DNA from: Pseudomonas bananamidigenes
Lineage (GTDB): Bacteria; Pseudomonadota; Gammaproteobacteria; Pseudomonadales; Pseudomonadaceae
NCBI RefSeq assembly: GCF_001679645.1
Contig: NZ_LRUN01000075.1
Coordinates: 1-64,000, forward strand
DNA: 64,000 nt
Direction of reading: 5' to 3'
Made by a program: the position numbers and the translations under genes. The notes below the pieces were generated by a model. That model saw only the letters and a program-made list of their open reading frames with translations. It ran no database searches and was not told the DNA's origin. Of the stretch, positions 8,399 to 16,249 are shown piece after piece; position 1 is the stretch's first letter, and each line of letters starts with the position of its first letter.

Positions 8399-9976
8399 TC
8401 AGGCTTCCCTTTGGCCATCGAGCAGGCGTCGCAGTGACAGAGGATTGGATTGTTTGAGGGCGGCTGGCAGCAACATGTCGGGGAAGTCCTGATAACAGAC
8501 CGGGCGCAGAAAACGCTGGATCGCAGCCGTACCGACCGATGTCGTGCGCCCATCGGAAGTCGCCGGGAAAGGCCCGCCATGCACCATCGCATCACAGACC
8601 TCCACACCCGTTGGCCAGCCATTGACCAGCAAGCGTCCGGCCTTGCGTTCCAGCGTTGGCAGCAGAGCGCGGGCCTGATCCAGATCCTCGTCATCCAGAT
8701 GCAGGGTAGCGGTCAGTTGACCTTCCAGATGTTCCAGCACCTGACGGACGTCATCGTGTTCGGCGCATTCCACGATCAGGGACGTCGCACCAAAGGTTTC
8801 GGCTTGCAGCGCGGCATCGGCGAGAAAATCCGCCGCGTCGGTGACGAAAACATGTGCCTGCCCCTGATTCGGACCGGCAGCTCTTTGACCGACGGCTGCA
8901 AGACGTGCGCGTGGATTTTCCGCCAGTGCATTCACGCTGGATTCATAGGCATCGAAAATGCCGGGCGTGAGCATGGTCTGGGCCGGGCTGCGCTGGGCAA
9001 GTTCGGTCGCAGCGGTGACGAAGGTATCCAGTGCCGGTCCCTTGAGTGCAATCACCAGTCCGGGATTGGTGCAGAATTGGCCGGCACCCAGCGTGAGCGA
9101 AGCGACAAAACCTTCGGCCAGCGCTTGCGGCCGATGGCGCAGCGCAGCAGGAAACAGCAACACCGGGTTGATCGAACTCATTTCCGCATACACCGGAATC
9201 GGTTCGGGGCGAGCCTGGGCCGCTTTGATCAAAGCGAGTCCGCCGCTGCGCGAGCCAGTGAAGCCCACGGCTTTGATGCGTGGATCGCTGACCAGCGCAA
9301 TGCCGACCTCATGTCCGGAACCGTACAGCAACGAGAATACGCCCTCTGGCAGACCGCACGCCTTGACGGCCCGAGCCACAGCGCGACCGACCAGTTCGCT
9401 GGTGCCGGGATGTGCGCCATGGGCCTTGACGATGACCGGGCAACCGGCGGCGAGTGCCGAGGCGGTATCGCCGCCGGCGACGGAAAACGCCAGTGGAAAA
9501 TTGCTCGCGCCGAACACCGCCACCGGACCCAGGGCAATCTGGCGTTGGCGCAGGTCCGAACGCGGCATTGGCTGGCGCTGTGGTTGTGCACTGTCGATTC
9601 GCACACCCAGCCATTCGCCGGCCCTTACGGTGCGAGCGAAAAGGCGCAGTTGCTGGCAGGTGCGCCCGCGCTCGCCCAACAGGCGAGGGCGGGGCAGGCC
9701 GGTTTCGGCCATGGCGCGGTCAATCAACTCATCGCCAAGGGCTTCTATCTCGTTGGCGATGGTTTCGATGAATTCGGCGCGGCTTTCCAGCGACGTTTCC
9801 CGATAGCCGTCGAATGCGGCCCGGGCCAATGCGCAGGCCTGTTCGACATGCTCGGCGGAGCCGCCGGCGTAAGCGGGTTCCAGCAGAGTATCGGTGGTCG
9901 GGTTGATCCCCCGAAAGACCTCGCGATTGCCCGAGAGGGTTTGCTGACCGATCAGCAGTTTGCCCGTGAGAGACAT
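8399..9976 (-). CDS. Alpha-ketoglutarate semialdehyde dehydrogenase (ALDH superfamily)
   Basis: A 525-residue NAD(P)+-dependent aldehyde dehydrogenase, the length typical of the ketoglutarate semialdehyde branch. Catalytic residues are visible: Asn159 (FGASNFP), Lys184 (VKAHGAHP), Glu265 (YAEMSS) and nucleophile Cys302 (GAGQFCTNPG). It would oxidise 2,5-dioxopentanoate to 2-oxoglutarate, the last step that feeds hydroxyproline carbon into the TCA cycle. The ATG at 9976 is preceded by AGGAAGA; the upstream open frame is not homologous. It sits between the deaminase and the D-hydroxyproline dehydrogenase genes. Confidence 0.92.
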   Translation of the reverse strand: MSLTGKLLIGQQTLSGNREVFRGINPTTDTLLEPAYAGGSAEHVEQACALARAAFDGYRETSLESRAEFIETIANEIEALGDELIDRAMAETGLPRPRLLGERGRTCQQLRLFARTVRAGEWLGVRIDSAQPQRQPMPRSDLRQRQIALGPVAVFGASNFPLAFSVAGGDTASALAAGCPVIVKAHGAHPGTSELVGRAVARAVKACGLPEGVFSLLYGSGHEVGIALVSDPRIKAVGFTGSRSGGLALIKAAQARPEPIPVYAEMSSINPVLLFPAALRHRPQALAEGFVASLTLGAGQFCTNPGLVIALKGPALDTFVTAATELAQRSPAQTMLTPGIFDAYESSVNALAENPRARLAAVGQRAAGPNQGQAHVFVTDAADFLADAALQAETFGATSLIVECAEHDDVRQVLEHLEGQLTATLHLDDEDLDQARALLPTLERKAGRLLVNGWPTGVEVCDAMVHGGPFPATSDGRTTSVGTAAIQRFLRPVCYQDFPDMLLPAALKQSNPLSLRRLLDGQREA

Positions 9977-10040
9977 GGCATCTTCCTGAAAAAAGGAGAC
10001 CCGCCGCCGAAGTGCGCGGCGGGCTGAAACAAGGCGGGGC

Positions 10041-10988
10041 TCAGGCGAAGTTCTGTTCCGCCGACCAGTTTTCGTACCAGTGACGGAACAGCGCGTACTG
10101 GTTTTCCGCGTAGCGTCGCTGGGAATCGCTGAGGGCATCGGTTTCGTTGAAGTGCAGGGTGTATTCCTTGTCGCCGTTGAGCACCATCAGGTGTTTGTAA
10201 TACAGCACCAGATCCGTGCCTTCGTCGAAGGACGACAGCACCGCCAGCGCCGACTCCAGCTCCCGTGCCTGGCGCCGGGCCTTGGCATCTCCCTTGGCCG
10301 CTTGCTTGCTCAGGGCTACCAGTTGCAGCACCTCACGGGGCAGGGCGTTGCCGATACCGGTAATCGCGCCGGTGGCGTTGCAGTTGACGAAGCCGTGTAC
10401 GACCTGGGTGTCGACACCGACCATCAGCGTCACGTCATCGTCCTTGGAGGTGATGTTTTCAGCGGCGTAACGCAGGTCGCCGGCACCGCCGAACTCCTTG
10501 AAGCCGATCAGGTTCGGGTACTCGCGACGCAGTTCGAAGAACAGGTCGGCGCGGGTGGCGAAACCGTAGTAAGGGCTGTTGTAGATCACTGCCGGCAGGT
10601 TCGGCGCAGCTTGCAGAATCGCGGCGAAGTGAGCCTTCTGCGCGGCGAGCGAAGCACCACGGGACAGCACACGAGGAATCACCATCAGCCCCTGAGCGCC
10701 GACTTTTGCCGCATGGGCGGCGTGAGACACCGCTTCACGGGTGTTGATGGCGCCAGTCCCGACGATGGTCGGAATCCCGGCAGCCACCAGACGCGCCACG
10801 CCTTCCTGACGCTCGGCTTCGGTGAGCAGCGGCCAGTCACCCATGGAGCCGCAATACACGACAGCGCTCATGCCGATATCGATCAACTCGCGACCCTTGG
10901 CCACCAACGCATCGAAGTCCGGTTTGCGTGCGGCGGTGCACGGGGTCATCAGGGCGGGCATGCAGCCGGTGAAGATGTTGTCGCTCAT
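10041..10988 (-). CDS. lhpC: Delta1-pyrroline-4-hydroxy-2-carboxylate deaminase (DapA/NAL superfamily)
   Basis: A 315-residue dihydrodipicolinate synthase/N-acetylneuraminate lyase-type TIM barrel. The Schiff-base lysine is Lys164 in IGFKEFGG and the partner tyrosine is Tyr136 in VIYNSPYYG; the N-terminal GCMPALMTP is typical of the subfamily. In hydroxyproline catabolism it converts pyrroline-4-hydroxy-2-carboxylate to 2,5-dioxopentanoate plus ammonia. The ATG at 10988 has a strong AAGGAG seven bases upstream; the frame continues eight codons further. Its neighbours are the epimerase upstream (55-bp gap) and the semialdehyde dehydrogenase downstream (64-bp gap). The specific function rests on the operon, since DapA relatives are hard to tell apart by sequence alone. 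Confidence 0.88.
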   Translation of the reverse strand: MSDNIFTGCMPALMTPCTAARKPDFDALVAKGRELIDIGMSAVVYCGSMGDWPLLTEAERQEGVARLVAAGIPTIVGTGAINTREAVSHAAHAAKVGAQGLMVIPRVLSRGASLAAQKAHFAAILQAAPNLPAVIYNSPYYGFATRADLFFELRREYPNLIGFKEFGGAGDLRYAAENITSKDDDVTLMVGVDTQVVHGFVNCNATGAITGIGNALPREVLQLVALSKQAAKGDAKARRQARELESALAVLSSFDEGTDLVLYYKHLMVLNGDKEYTLHFNETDALSDSQRRYAENQYALFRHWYENWSAEQNFA

Positions 10989-11043
10989 TATTGTTCTCCT
11001 TGGAACGGTCATTCAGAAAGGTTTGGAAAAGCAGCGCAGCGGC

Positions 11044-11970
11044 TTAGATGCCCCACGCGAAGGGATCGTCTTCGTCGATCAGCAATGTGCTGTCGGCGCT
11101 CATGTAGGCACGGCCGGTGATGAACGGGCGCACGCGTTCACCTTCCCATTCGAAGCGACCTTCGAACTCGCTGCCGGTGATGCTCGCTTGCACCCAGCGT
11201 TCGCCGGGCTTGAGTTTTTCGTCGGCGGCCAGGCAGGCGAGTTTGGCGCTGGTGCCGGTGCCGCACGGCGAGCGGTCGTAGGCTTTGCCGGGGCACATGA
11301 CGAAGTTGCGGCTGTCGGCGCGGTCGTCATCGGCGAACAGCTCGATATGATCGATGAGTGCGCGGTCCTCGCCATGGATGCCTTGGTCCTCGAGGGCCTT
11401 GAGCATTTTCCAGGTGAAGTCGGTCAGGGTTTCGACGTTGTCCATCGTCAGCGTCTGACCGTGCTCCGACACCAGGAAAAACCAGTTGCCGCCATAGGCG
11501 ATATCGCCGAGGAACCGGCCGTATCCGGGCACTTCGACTGCCACCTGTTTGCGGAATCGATAAGCCGGCACGTTACCCAACGTCACAGCACCGTCTTCAT
11601 GCAAAGTGGCGCTGACGGGGCCGACCGGTGTGTCGATCTTGTGCACGCCCGGGGCGATCAGCCCCAGATGCTGCAAGGAAGCGATCAGGCCGATGGTGCC
11701 GTGGCCGCACATGCCCAGGTAACCGGCGTTGTTGAAGAAAATCACGCCGCAGGTGGCGTCTGGCGACACCGGTTCGCAATACAACGCGCCGACCAGCACA
11801 TCGTTGCCCCGCGGTTCCAGCAGGCAGGCCCGGCGCCAGCGGTCGTGCCGGTTGCGCAGGGCATCGCGCTTTTCGGCCATGGTGTTGCCGGGCAGATCGG
11901 GGAAGCCCTTCATCACCAGACGCGTGGGTTCACCGCCGGTGTGGGAATCAATGACGTGTACGCGTTTCAT
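11044..11970 (-). CDS. lhpA: 4-hydroxyproline 2-epimerase
   Basis: A 308-residue proline racemase-family enzyme. Both catalytic cysteines are present: Cys88 in MCGHGTIG and Cys236 in SPCGTGTSAK; the second rules out the dehydratase branch, which has Thr there. The N terminus VIDSHTGGEPTR is diagnostic of the family. It inverts C2 of trans-4-hydroxy-L-proline to give cis-4-hydroxy-D-proline, the substrate of the downstream flavoprotein. It is second in the operon, 22 bp after the permease gene. Proline racemase activity is the only serious alternative and is disfavoured by the neighbouring genes. Confidence 0.94.
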   Translation of the reverse strand: MKRVHVIDSHTGGEPTRLVMKGFPDLPGNTMAEKRDALRNRHDRWRRACLLEPRGNDVLVGALYCEPVSPDATCGVIFFNNAGYLGMCGHGTIGLIASLQHLGLIAPGVHKIDTPVGPVSATLHEDGAVTLGNVPAYRFRKQVAVEVPGYGRFLGDIAYGGNWFFLVSEHGQTLTMDNVETLTDFTWKMLKALEDQGIHGEDRALIDHIELFADDDRADSRNFVMCPGKAYDRSPCGTGTSAKLACLAADEKLKPGERWVQASITGSEFEGRFEWEGERVRPFITGRAYMSADSTLLIDEDDPFAWGI

Positions 11971-11992
11971 GTTCGTGTCCCTTCAAGAGGTT

Positions 11993-13624
11993 TCAATAAG
12001 CGCCGGCAGCGCGAGAGTTGGCAGCGGTGGCCGGGGATGTCGAAGCGACTTCGCTTTCATCCTCTTCGGATTCCAGACGCAGCAGGTGCGCCGGTACACC
12101 CGTGGCGGCGCCCCAGTAGTAAATGCCGGTGGCGAAAGCGGCGACGACCAGCGTGTCGAAGGGGTGAGCGAGGATGCCGAGACCACCGAAAGTGCCGAGT
12201 TTCGACAGCACGATGGTCACCGCGTAGAAGGCAATCAGCCACGCGGATGAACGCACTTGATGGGCAAGGCTCAGATGCCGGGTCGGTACGAAACGACCGC
12301 ACAGCAGGTACACGACAAACATCAGGATTTGCAGGCCGAGCAGCCAGGAGACGGTGTTCCAGCCCGACCAGTAGACGATCAGCGCGGCGATGATGAACGA
12401 CACCGGTCCCAGCAAGCCCATCCGCTTGACCCGGAACGGGCGCGGCATGTCCGGCGCATTGCGACGCAGTGCAGCGACGGTCACCGGCGCCACGGCATAG
12501 CTCAGCACCAGGGCGGCGGATACTACGTTGATCAGCGCTTCCCATGACGGGAACGGCAGGGTCCAGAACACCGACAGGGCGAAGGTCAGCCACAGTGCCG
12601 GACGCGGGATGCCGGACTTCTCATCGATGCGGGTGAAAACCTTGAAGAAGGTACCGGTCTGCGCCCAGCCATAGATCACGCGTGGCGTGGCGTTCATGTA
12701 GATGTTGCCGCAGCCGCTGGGCGAGATCACCGCGTCCGCCACCACCAGATAGGCCAGCCAGCCCACGCCGAGCGCCAGGGCGATGTCGCGATAGGGCAGA
12801 GCGAATTCCTTGGAAACCCCGGCCCAGCCATTGGCGAGCAGTTCAGTGGGGATGCCGCCGAGGAACGCCGTTTGCAGCAACACATAGATCGCGGTGGACA
12901 GCAGCACCGACAGGATCAGTGCAATCGGAATCGTGCGCTGGGGGTTTTTCACTTCGCTGGCCACCGAGATGATCGGGGTCAGGCCGAGGTAGGCGAAAAT
13001 CACACCACCGGCGGAAACCGCCATCTCGATTCCCGAGAGCCCGAAAGGAGCGAAGCCCTGAACCTGGAAGTTCTGCGGTTTGAAGAAGGTGAACAGCACA
13101 CCGATCACCAGCAGCGGCACGATGAACTTGAACACGCTCACCAGATTGTTGGCCTTGGCAAAGGTTTTCACGCTGCGATAGTTGAGCAGGAAGAACACAC
13201 ACAGAAGAGCGAACTGCACCAGCCAGCCCAACACCGTCGGATCGCCGCTGCCGGGCTGGGTCAGGCCGGGAAACCACGCCGCCGCATATTGGCGCGAAGC
13301 GACCACCTCGATCGCCACCAGACTGGAAAACGCGATCAGCGTGATAAAGCCCATCAGATAACCGAGCAGTGGCCCGTGGCTGTAGACCGGGTAACGCACC
13401 ACACCGCCGGCCCGGGGCAGGGCAGCGCCCAGTTCGCAGTAGACGATGCCCAGCAGCAACACGGCGAAACCGCCCAGCAGCCAGGAAAATATCCCCGCCG
13501 GCCCGGCAATCGCAGAAACGTGACTGGCCGCGAACAGCCACCCCGAACCGAAGATCGCTCCGAGTCCGATAAACGTGAGATCGATCAATGAAAGCTGTTT
13601 TTTGAACTTGCCTTGGCCTGACAT
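11993..13624 (-). CDS. APC-superfamily amino acid permease, probable hydroxyproline importer
   Basis: A 543-residue inner-membrane protein with about 12-14 hydrophobic helices and a typical APC N terminus (LIDLTFIGLGAIFGSGW). A charged tail rich in Glu, Ser and Ala follows the last helix. As first gene of the hydroxyproline operon it most likely imports trans-4-hydroxy-L-proline or a related imino acid; that assignment is by context only. The ATG at 13624 is preceded by AAGAAGGCGAC, and the 15 upstream in-frame codons are not expected to be translated. It is divergent from the AraC-type regulator across 235 bp, which should hold the operon promoter and operator. Confidence 0.88.
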   Translation of the reverse strand: MSGQGKFKKQLSLIDLTFIGLGAIFGSGWLFAASHVSAIAGPAGIFSWLLGGFAVLLLGIVYCELGAALPRAGGVVRYPVYSHGPLLGYLMGFITLIAFSSLVAIEVVASRQYAAAWFPGLTQPGSGDPTVLGWLVQFALLCVFFLLNYRSVKTFAKANNLVSVFKFIVPLLVIGVLFTFFKPQNFQVQGFAPFGLSGIEMAVSAGGVIFAYLGLTPIISVASEVKNPQRTIPIALILSVLLSTAIYVLLQTAFLGGIPTELLANGWAGVSKEFALPYRDIALALGVGWLAYLVVADAVISPSGCGNIYMNATPRVIYGWAQTGTFFKVFTRIDEKSGIPRPALWLTFALSVFWTLPFPSWEALINVVSAALVLSYAVAPVTVAALRRNAPDMPRPFRVKRMGLLGPVSFIIAALIVYWSGWNTVSWLLGLQILMFVVYLLCGRFVPTRHLSLAHQVRSSAWLIAFYAVTIVLSKLGTFGGLGILAHPFDTLVVAAFATGIYYWGAATGVPAHLLRLESEEDESEVASTSPATAANSRAAGAY

Positions 13625-13859
13625 GGCGTCGCCTTCTTGTGAGTTATTGGATAGGCAGGTGTGTGTCACTGGGACGGGCCAAGATTGAACTCATCGGCAG
13701 CTGCGTGATTGATGCTTTGCGCAAGCCTGGATGACGAAATCGGCACAATTGCGATGAGAGATGACTGGCCTCGACAGGCCGTGGGCGTTGCTGCACTCTG
13801 CATGCGAACGCCGCATGGCGGGCCATTGGCCGACCCCACCGCGAAGGAAGACACCGACG

Positions 13860-14630
13860 ATGCAGAACGCATTTGCGATCCTGTGCGAAGGCGATGAGCG
13901 CAATCGCCCCCAGACCCTCGAAGCCTTGGTGGCGGGCGTTGCCGCGCTGTTGCCGATGCTGGACGTGATTCCGAACGCGGTGATTTTCATCAAGGATCCG
14001 CAAGCGCGTTACGTCCTGGCCAATCGCACGCTGGTGCAGCGCTGTGGGTTGAAAGACCTGAAACCGTTACTCGGCAAAACCAGCGCGCAGGTGTTCCCGG
14101 CGCAACTCGGACCGGGCTACACCGAACAGGATCGCCGGGTGCTGGAAGATGGGTGGGTGCTGGAGGATCAACTGGAACTGCATCTGTACGGCAGTCGCGA
14201 ACCGGGCTGGTGCCTGACCCATAAGCGACCGCTGTACAACCGTGACGGCGCGATCATCGGTCTGGCGGGCATTTCGGTGGACCTGCAATCAGCCAGTGAA
14301 ACCCATCCAGCCTTCGAGCGTCTGGCCGCCGTCGACGAGCACATCCGCGCGCATTTCAATCGTCGGGTGACGCTGGGCGAACTGACCCGGATCGCCGGCA
14401 TTTCGGTGGCGCAACTGGAGCGTTACTGCAAGCGCGTGTTCCACCTGACGCCTCGGCAGATGATCCAGAAAGTACGGCTGGAACATGCCCATCGCTTGCT
14501 GCACACCGACCTTCCGATCACCGAAGTCGCCCTGCAGTGTGGCTATACCGACCACAGCGCCTTCACCCGGCAGTTCAAGGCTTCAACCGGGTTCACACCG
14601 CGCCAGTACCGGCAGGCGACGGAGCAATGA
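13860..14630 (+). CDS. lhpR: PAS-AraC transcriptional regulator of the hydroxyproline operon
   Basis: A 256-residue cytoplasmic activator. A PAS-fold domain at about residues 30-135 (IPNAVIFIKDPQARYVLANR, LTHKRPLYNRDGAIIGLAGI) precedes a C-terminal AraC double helix-turn-helix (LGELTRIAGISVAQLERYCKRVF; ITEVALQCGYTDHSAFTRQF). The ATG at 13860 is preceded by AAGGAAG. It is divergent from, and next to, the permease that heads the hydroxyproline operon, matching how lhpR genes sit next to lhp operons in pseudomonads. The ligand, hydroxyproline or a pathway intermediate bound by the PAS domain, is inferred. Confidence 0.87.
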   Translation: MQNAFAILCEGDERNRPQTLEALVAGVAALLPMLDVIPNAVIFIKDPQARYVLANRTLVQRCGLKDLKPLLGKTSAQVFPAQLGPGYTEQDRRVLEDGWVLEDQLELHLYGSREPGWCLTHKRPLYNRDGAIIGLAGISVDLQSASETHPAFERLAAVDEHIRAHFNRRVTLGELTRIAGISVAQLERYCKRVFHLTPRQMIQKVRLEHAHRLLHTDLPITEVALQCGYTDHSAFTRQFKASTGFTPRQYRQATEQ

Positions 14631-14694
14631 GCGGTTCTCGGGTCATTGCGGATAAACTGAGCCCGTCAGTTCCAGGTTGCGCAGGTAAAACGAG

Positions 14695-14967
14695 ATGAAC
14701 CGGATACGAATACGCCATTGCGCGTATTTTCTTTGCGCGATCATGCTGACGTTGACGACGGCTTGCTCCAGCAAGGCTCGATACGCTACCGTGGGTGATC
14801 GCTGCTATGCCAAAGCGGTGCCGACCATGGGCGAGGGTGGCCTGGCCTGGGGACAGACCCTGGGCCAGGCACAGAAAAAATCAATGGATAACTGCATGCG
14901 CTACGCCAGCCGCTCCGGCGGAACGCCCGGTACTTGTCAGGTGGTGTTGGCCAAGTGCAAAAATTAA
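14695..14967 (+). CDS. Small lipoprotein of unknown function
   Basis: A 90-residue protein with a hydrophobic signal (FLCAIMLTLTTAC) ending in the lipobox TTAC; the mature part would be about 66 residues and lipid-anchored. The mature part contains four cysteines (GDRCYAK, DNCMRYA, GTCQVV, AKCKN) that could form two disulfides in the periplasm. It also has a Gly-rich middle (MGEGGLAWGQTLGQ). No family recognised. It stands between lhpR and the DUF3885-like gene, with its own ATG 65 bp after lhpR. Confidence 0.75.
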   Translation: MNRIRIRHCAYFLCAIMLTLTTACSSKARYATVGDRCYAKAVPTMGEGGLAWGQTLGQAQKKSMDNCMRYASRSGGTPGTCQVVLAKCKN

Positions 14968-15013
14968 CAGGGCGGTATAGCCGCCCACGCCACATCGACC
15001 GAAAAGGACTTCA

Positions 15014-15640
15014 GTGAATCTTCATCTTGAAATCGAGCGGATTTTTACCGACCAGGCCTTCGCAAGGCCCCTGTTTTATTCCCGCCCGGGAGGACTGCGT
15101 TTCGAACTCTCCGAAACCGGAGGAATGATCGAACAGTTCCTGTTGGCCTTGCGAAAATCGACCGAGATCTGCACCGACATTTTCAGTGACGAGCCCACGC
15201 TGGTGACGTGCCTGCGCTTTCACTCCGGCGGCCAGCGATTTGCCCATCGAGCGTTGCTTCAGTCCGTTCGATCTGCAGGTATCGAGATACCCGCAGAACG
15301 CTCGATCTGGAGTGAACGCACCGATCCGGACGACTGGTTCTGCGAAAGCGAGCCCGAGTACTGGATCAACCTCGCTTTCGAAGTGCCCGCAAGGATGCTT
15401 CAGGCATTGCTCTGGTGCGCACTGGCCACGGATTTTGGTGCGATCGCGCCGAATCCACGCTGCGCGATCTACCTGTTCAACCTGAAGGCCGGAGTGATGG
15501 TTTTCCCTTACGACGACCGAGGGATGGACGTGGTCGGGCCCAACAAGGATCTGCTTTCAAGGCTGTACCACCGGCATCATGCGTATCTTCTCGATTACGA
15601 CCGGCCAGCGATGGATGCTGACTTCGCGGGCTTCTTCTGA
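15014..15640 (+). CDS. DUF3885-like protein
   Basis: A 208-residue cytoplasmic protein. It has the marks I associate with DUF3885: GLRFELSE near residue 27, LVTCLRFH, and a C-terminal block with CAIYLFNLKAGVMVFPYDDRGMDVV and LLDYDR. Function of the family is unknown. Translation begins at a GTG (15014-15016), preceded by AAAAGGAC at good spacing. It follows the small lipoprotein by 46 bp in the same direction. No signal peptide or membrane segment. Confidence 0.75.
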   Translation: MNLHLEIERIFTDQAFARPLFYSRPGGLRFELSETGGMIEQFLLALRKSTEICTDIFSDEPTLVTCLRFHSGGQRFAHRALLQSVRSAGIEIPAERSIWSERTDPDDWFCESEPEYWINLAFEVPARMLQALLWCALATDFGAIAPNPRCAIYLFNLKAGVMVFPYDDRGMDVVGPNKDLLSRLYHRHHAYLLDYDRPAMDADFAGFF

Positions 15641-15677
15641 GCCTGGGTCCAACCCGGGCATTCAGGCCCGTGCCTTA

Positions 15678-16106
15678 TCAGCGTGCGCGTTTCAACGATT
15701 GAGAAAGAGCCTGCTTGGCGATCAGTGAGGCAACGTCCTTGGCACCGAAGCAGCGGAATTTGACACTGTAGGCGTCGGTATCGAGACGGACGATCTTCGT
15801 CACGAAGCCACCTTCGACGGTGACCTTGCGGATCGATGTCATGGGCAGTTCGACGTCCAGTGTCCCGTCCTGAGCCATGCGGTTCATGGCATTGGCGTTC
15901 AAGTGAACAGCGTTCTGGGTCACGGTCACTTTCCCGCCTACCCATAACCCGCTGTAGTGATTTCTGAACCCCTCGAGCACGCCGGCCAGCACGCCGACAT
16001 TTCCGCTGCCGACGACCTCGTAGAATTCGCCCACGTCCTCGTAGTTCACTTCGGCGTCGGTCACCAGAAAGTTGGCCATCTTCGACTTCAATACTGCTTC
16101 GGCCAT
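15678..16106 (-). CDS. Uncharacterised small cytoplasmic protein (possible GRAM/PH-like fold)
   Basis: A 142-residue protein without signal peptide or membrane helix. The middle part alternates short beta-like stretches (GKVTVTQNAVHLNANAMNR, LPMTSIRKVTVEGG, AYSVKFRCFG), followed by a C-terminal helix. This is reminiscent of bacterial GRAM/PH-like domains, but that is a guess from pattern, not recognised homology. The ATG at 16106 is supported by AAGGAG eight bases upstream; Met10 is a weaker alternative. It is divergent from the TonB receptor gene at 16250 and convergent with the DUF3885-like gene. Confidence 0.75.
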   Translation of the reverse strand: MAEAVLKSKMANFLVTDAEVNYEDVGEFYEVVGSGNVGVLAGVLEGFRNHYSGLWVGGKVTVTQNAVHLNANAMNRMAQDGTLDVELPMTSIRKVTVEGGFVTKIVRLDTDAYSVKFRCFGAKDVASLIAKQALSQSLKRAR

Positions 16107-16249
16107 CCCTGCATCTCCTTTGTTTGATTACAGTCCAGAAACTCAGACGCCTGTTTACCTGACAAAAAACAAAATCACCATGTGTTTACTTCGTTCCTTC
16201 ATGCGTCGCAGTTCTCACTGCCCGTATCTGTCTGTCTGGAGTTCTCTCG

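Noticed and set aside
14970..14986. GGGCGG/CCGCCC hairpin after the small lipoprotein
   Set aside because: No U-tract follows and the stem is short, so it was not called a terminator.
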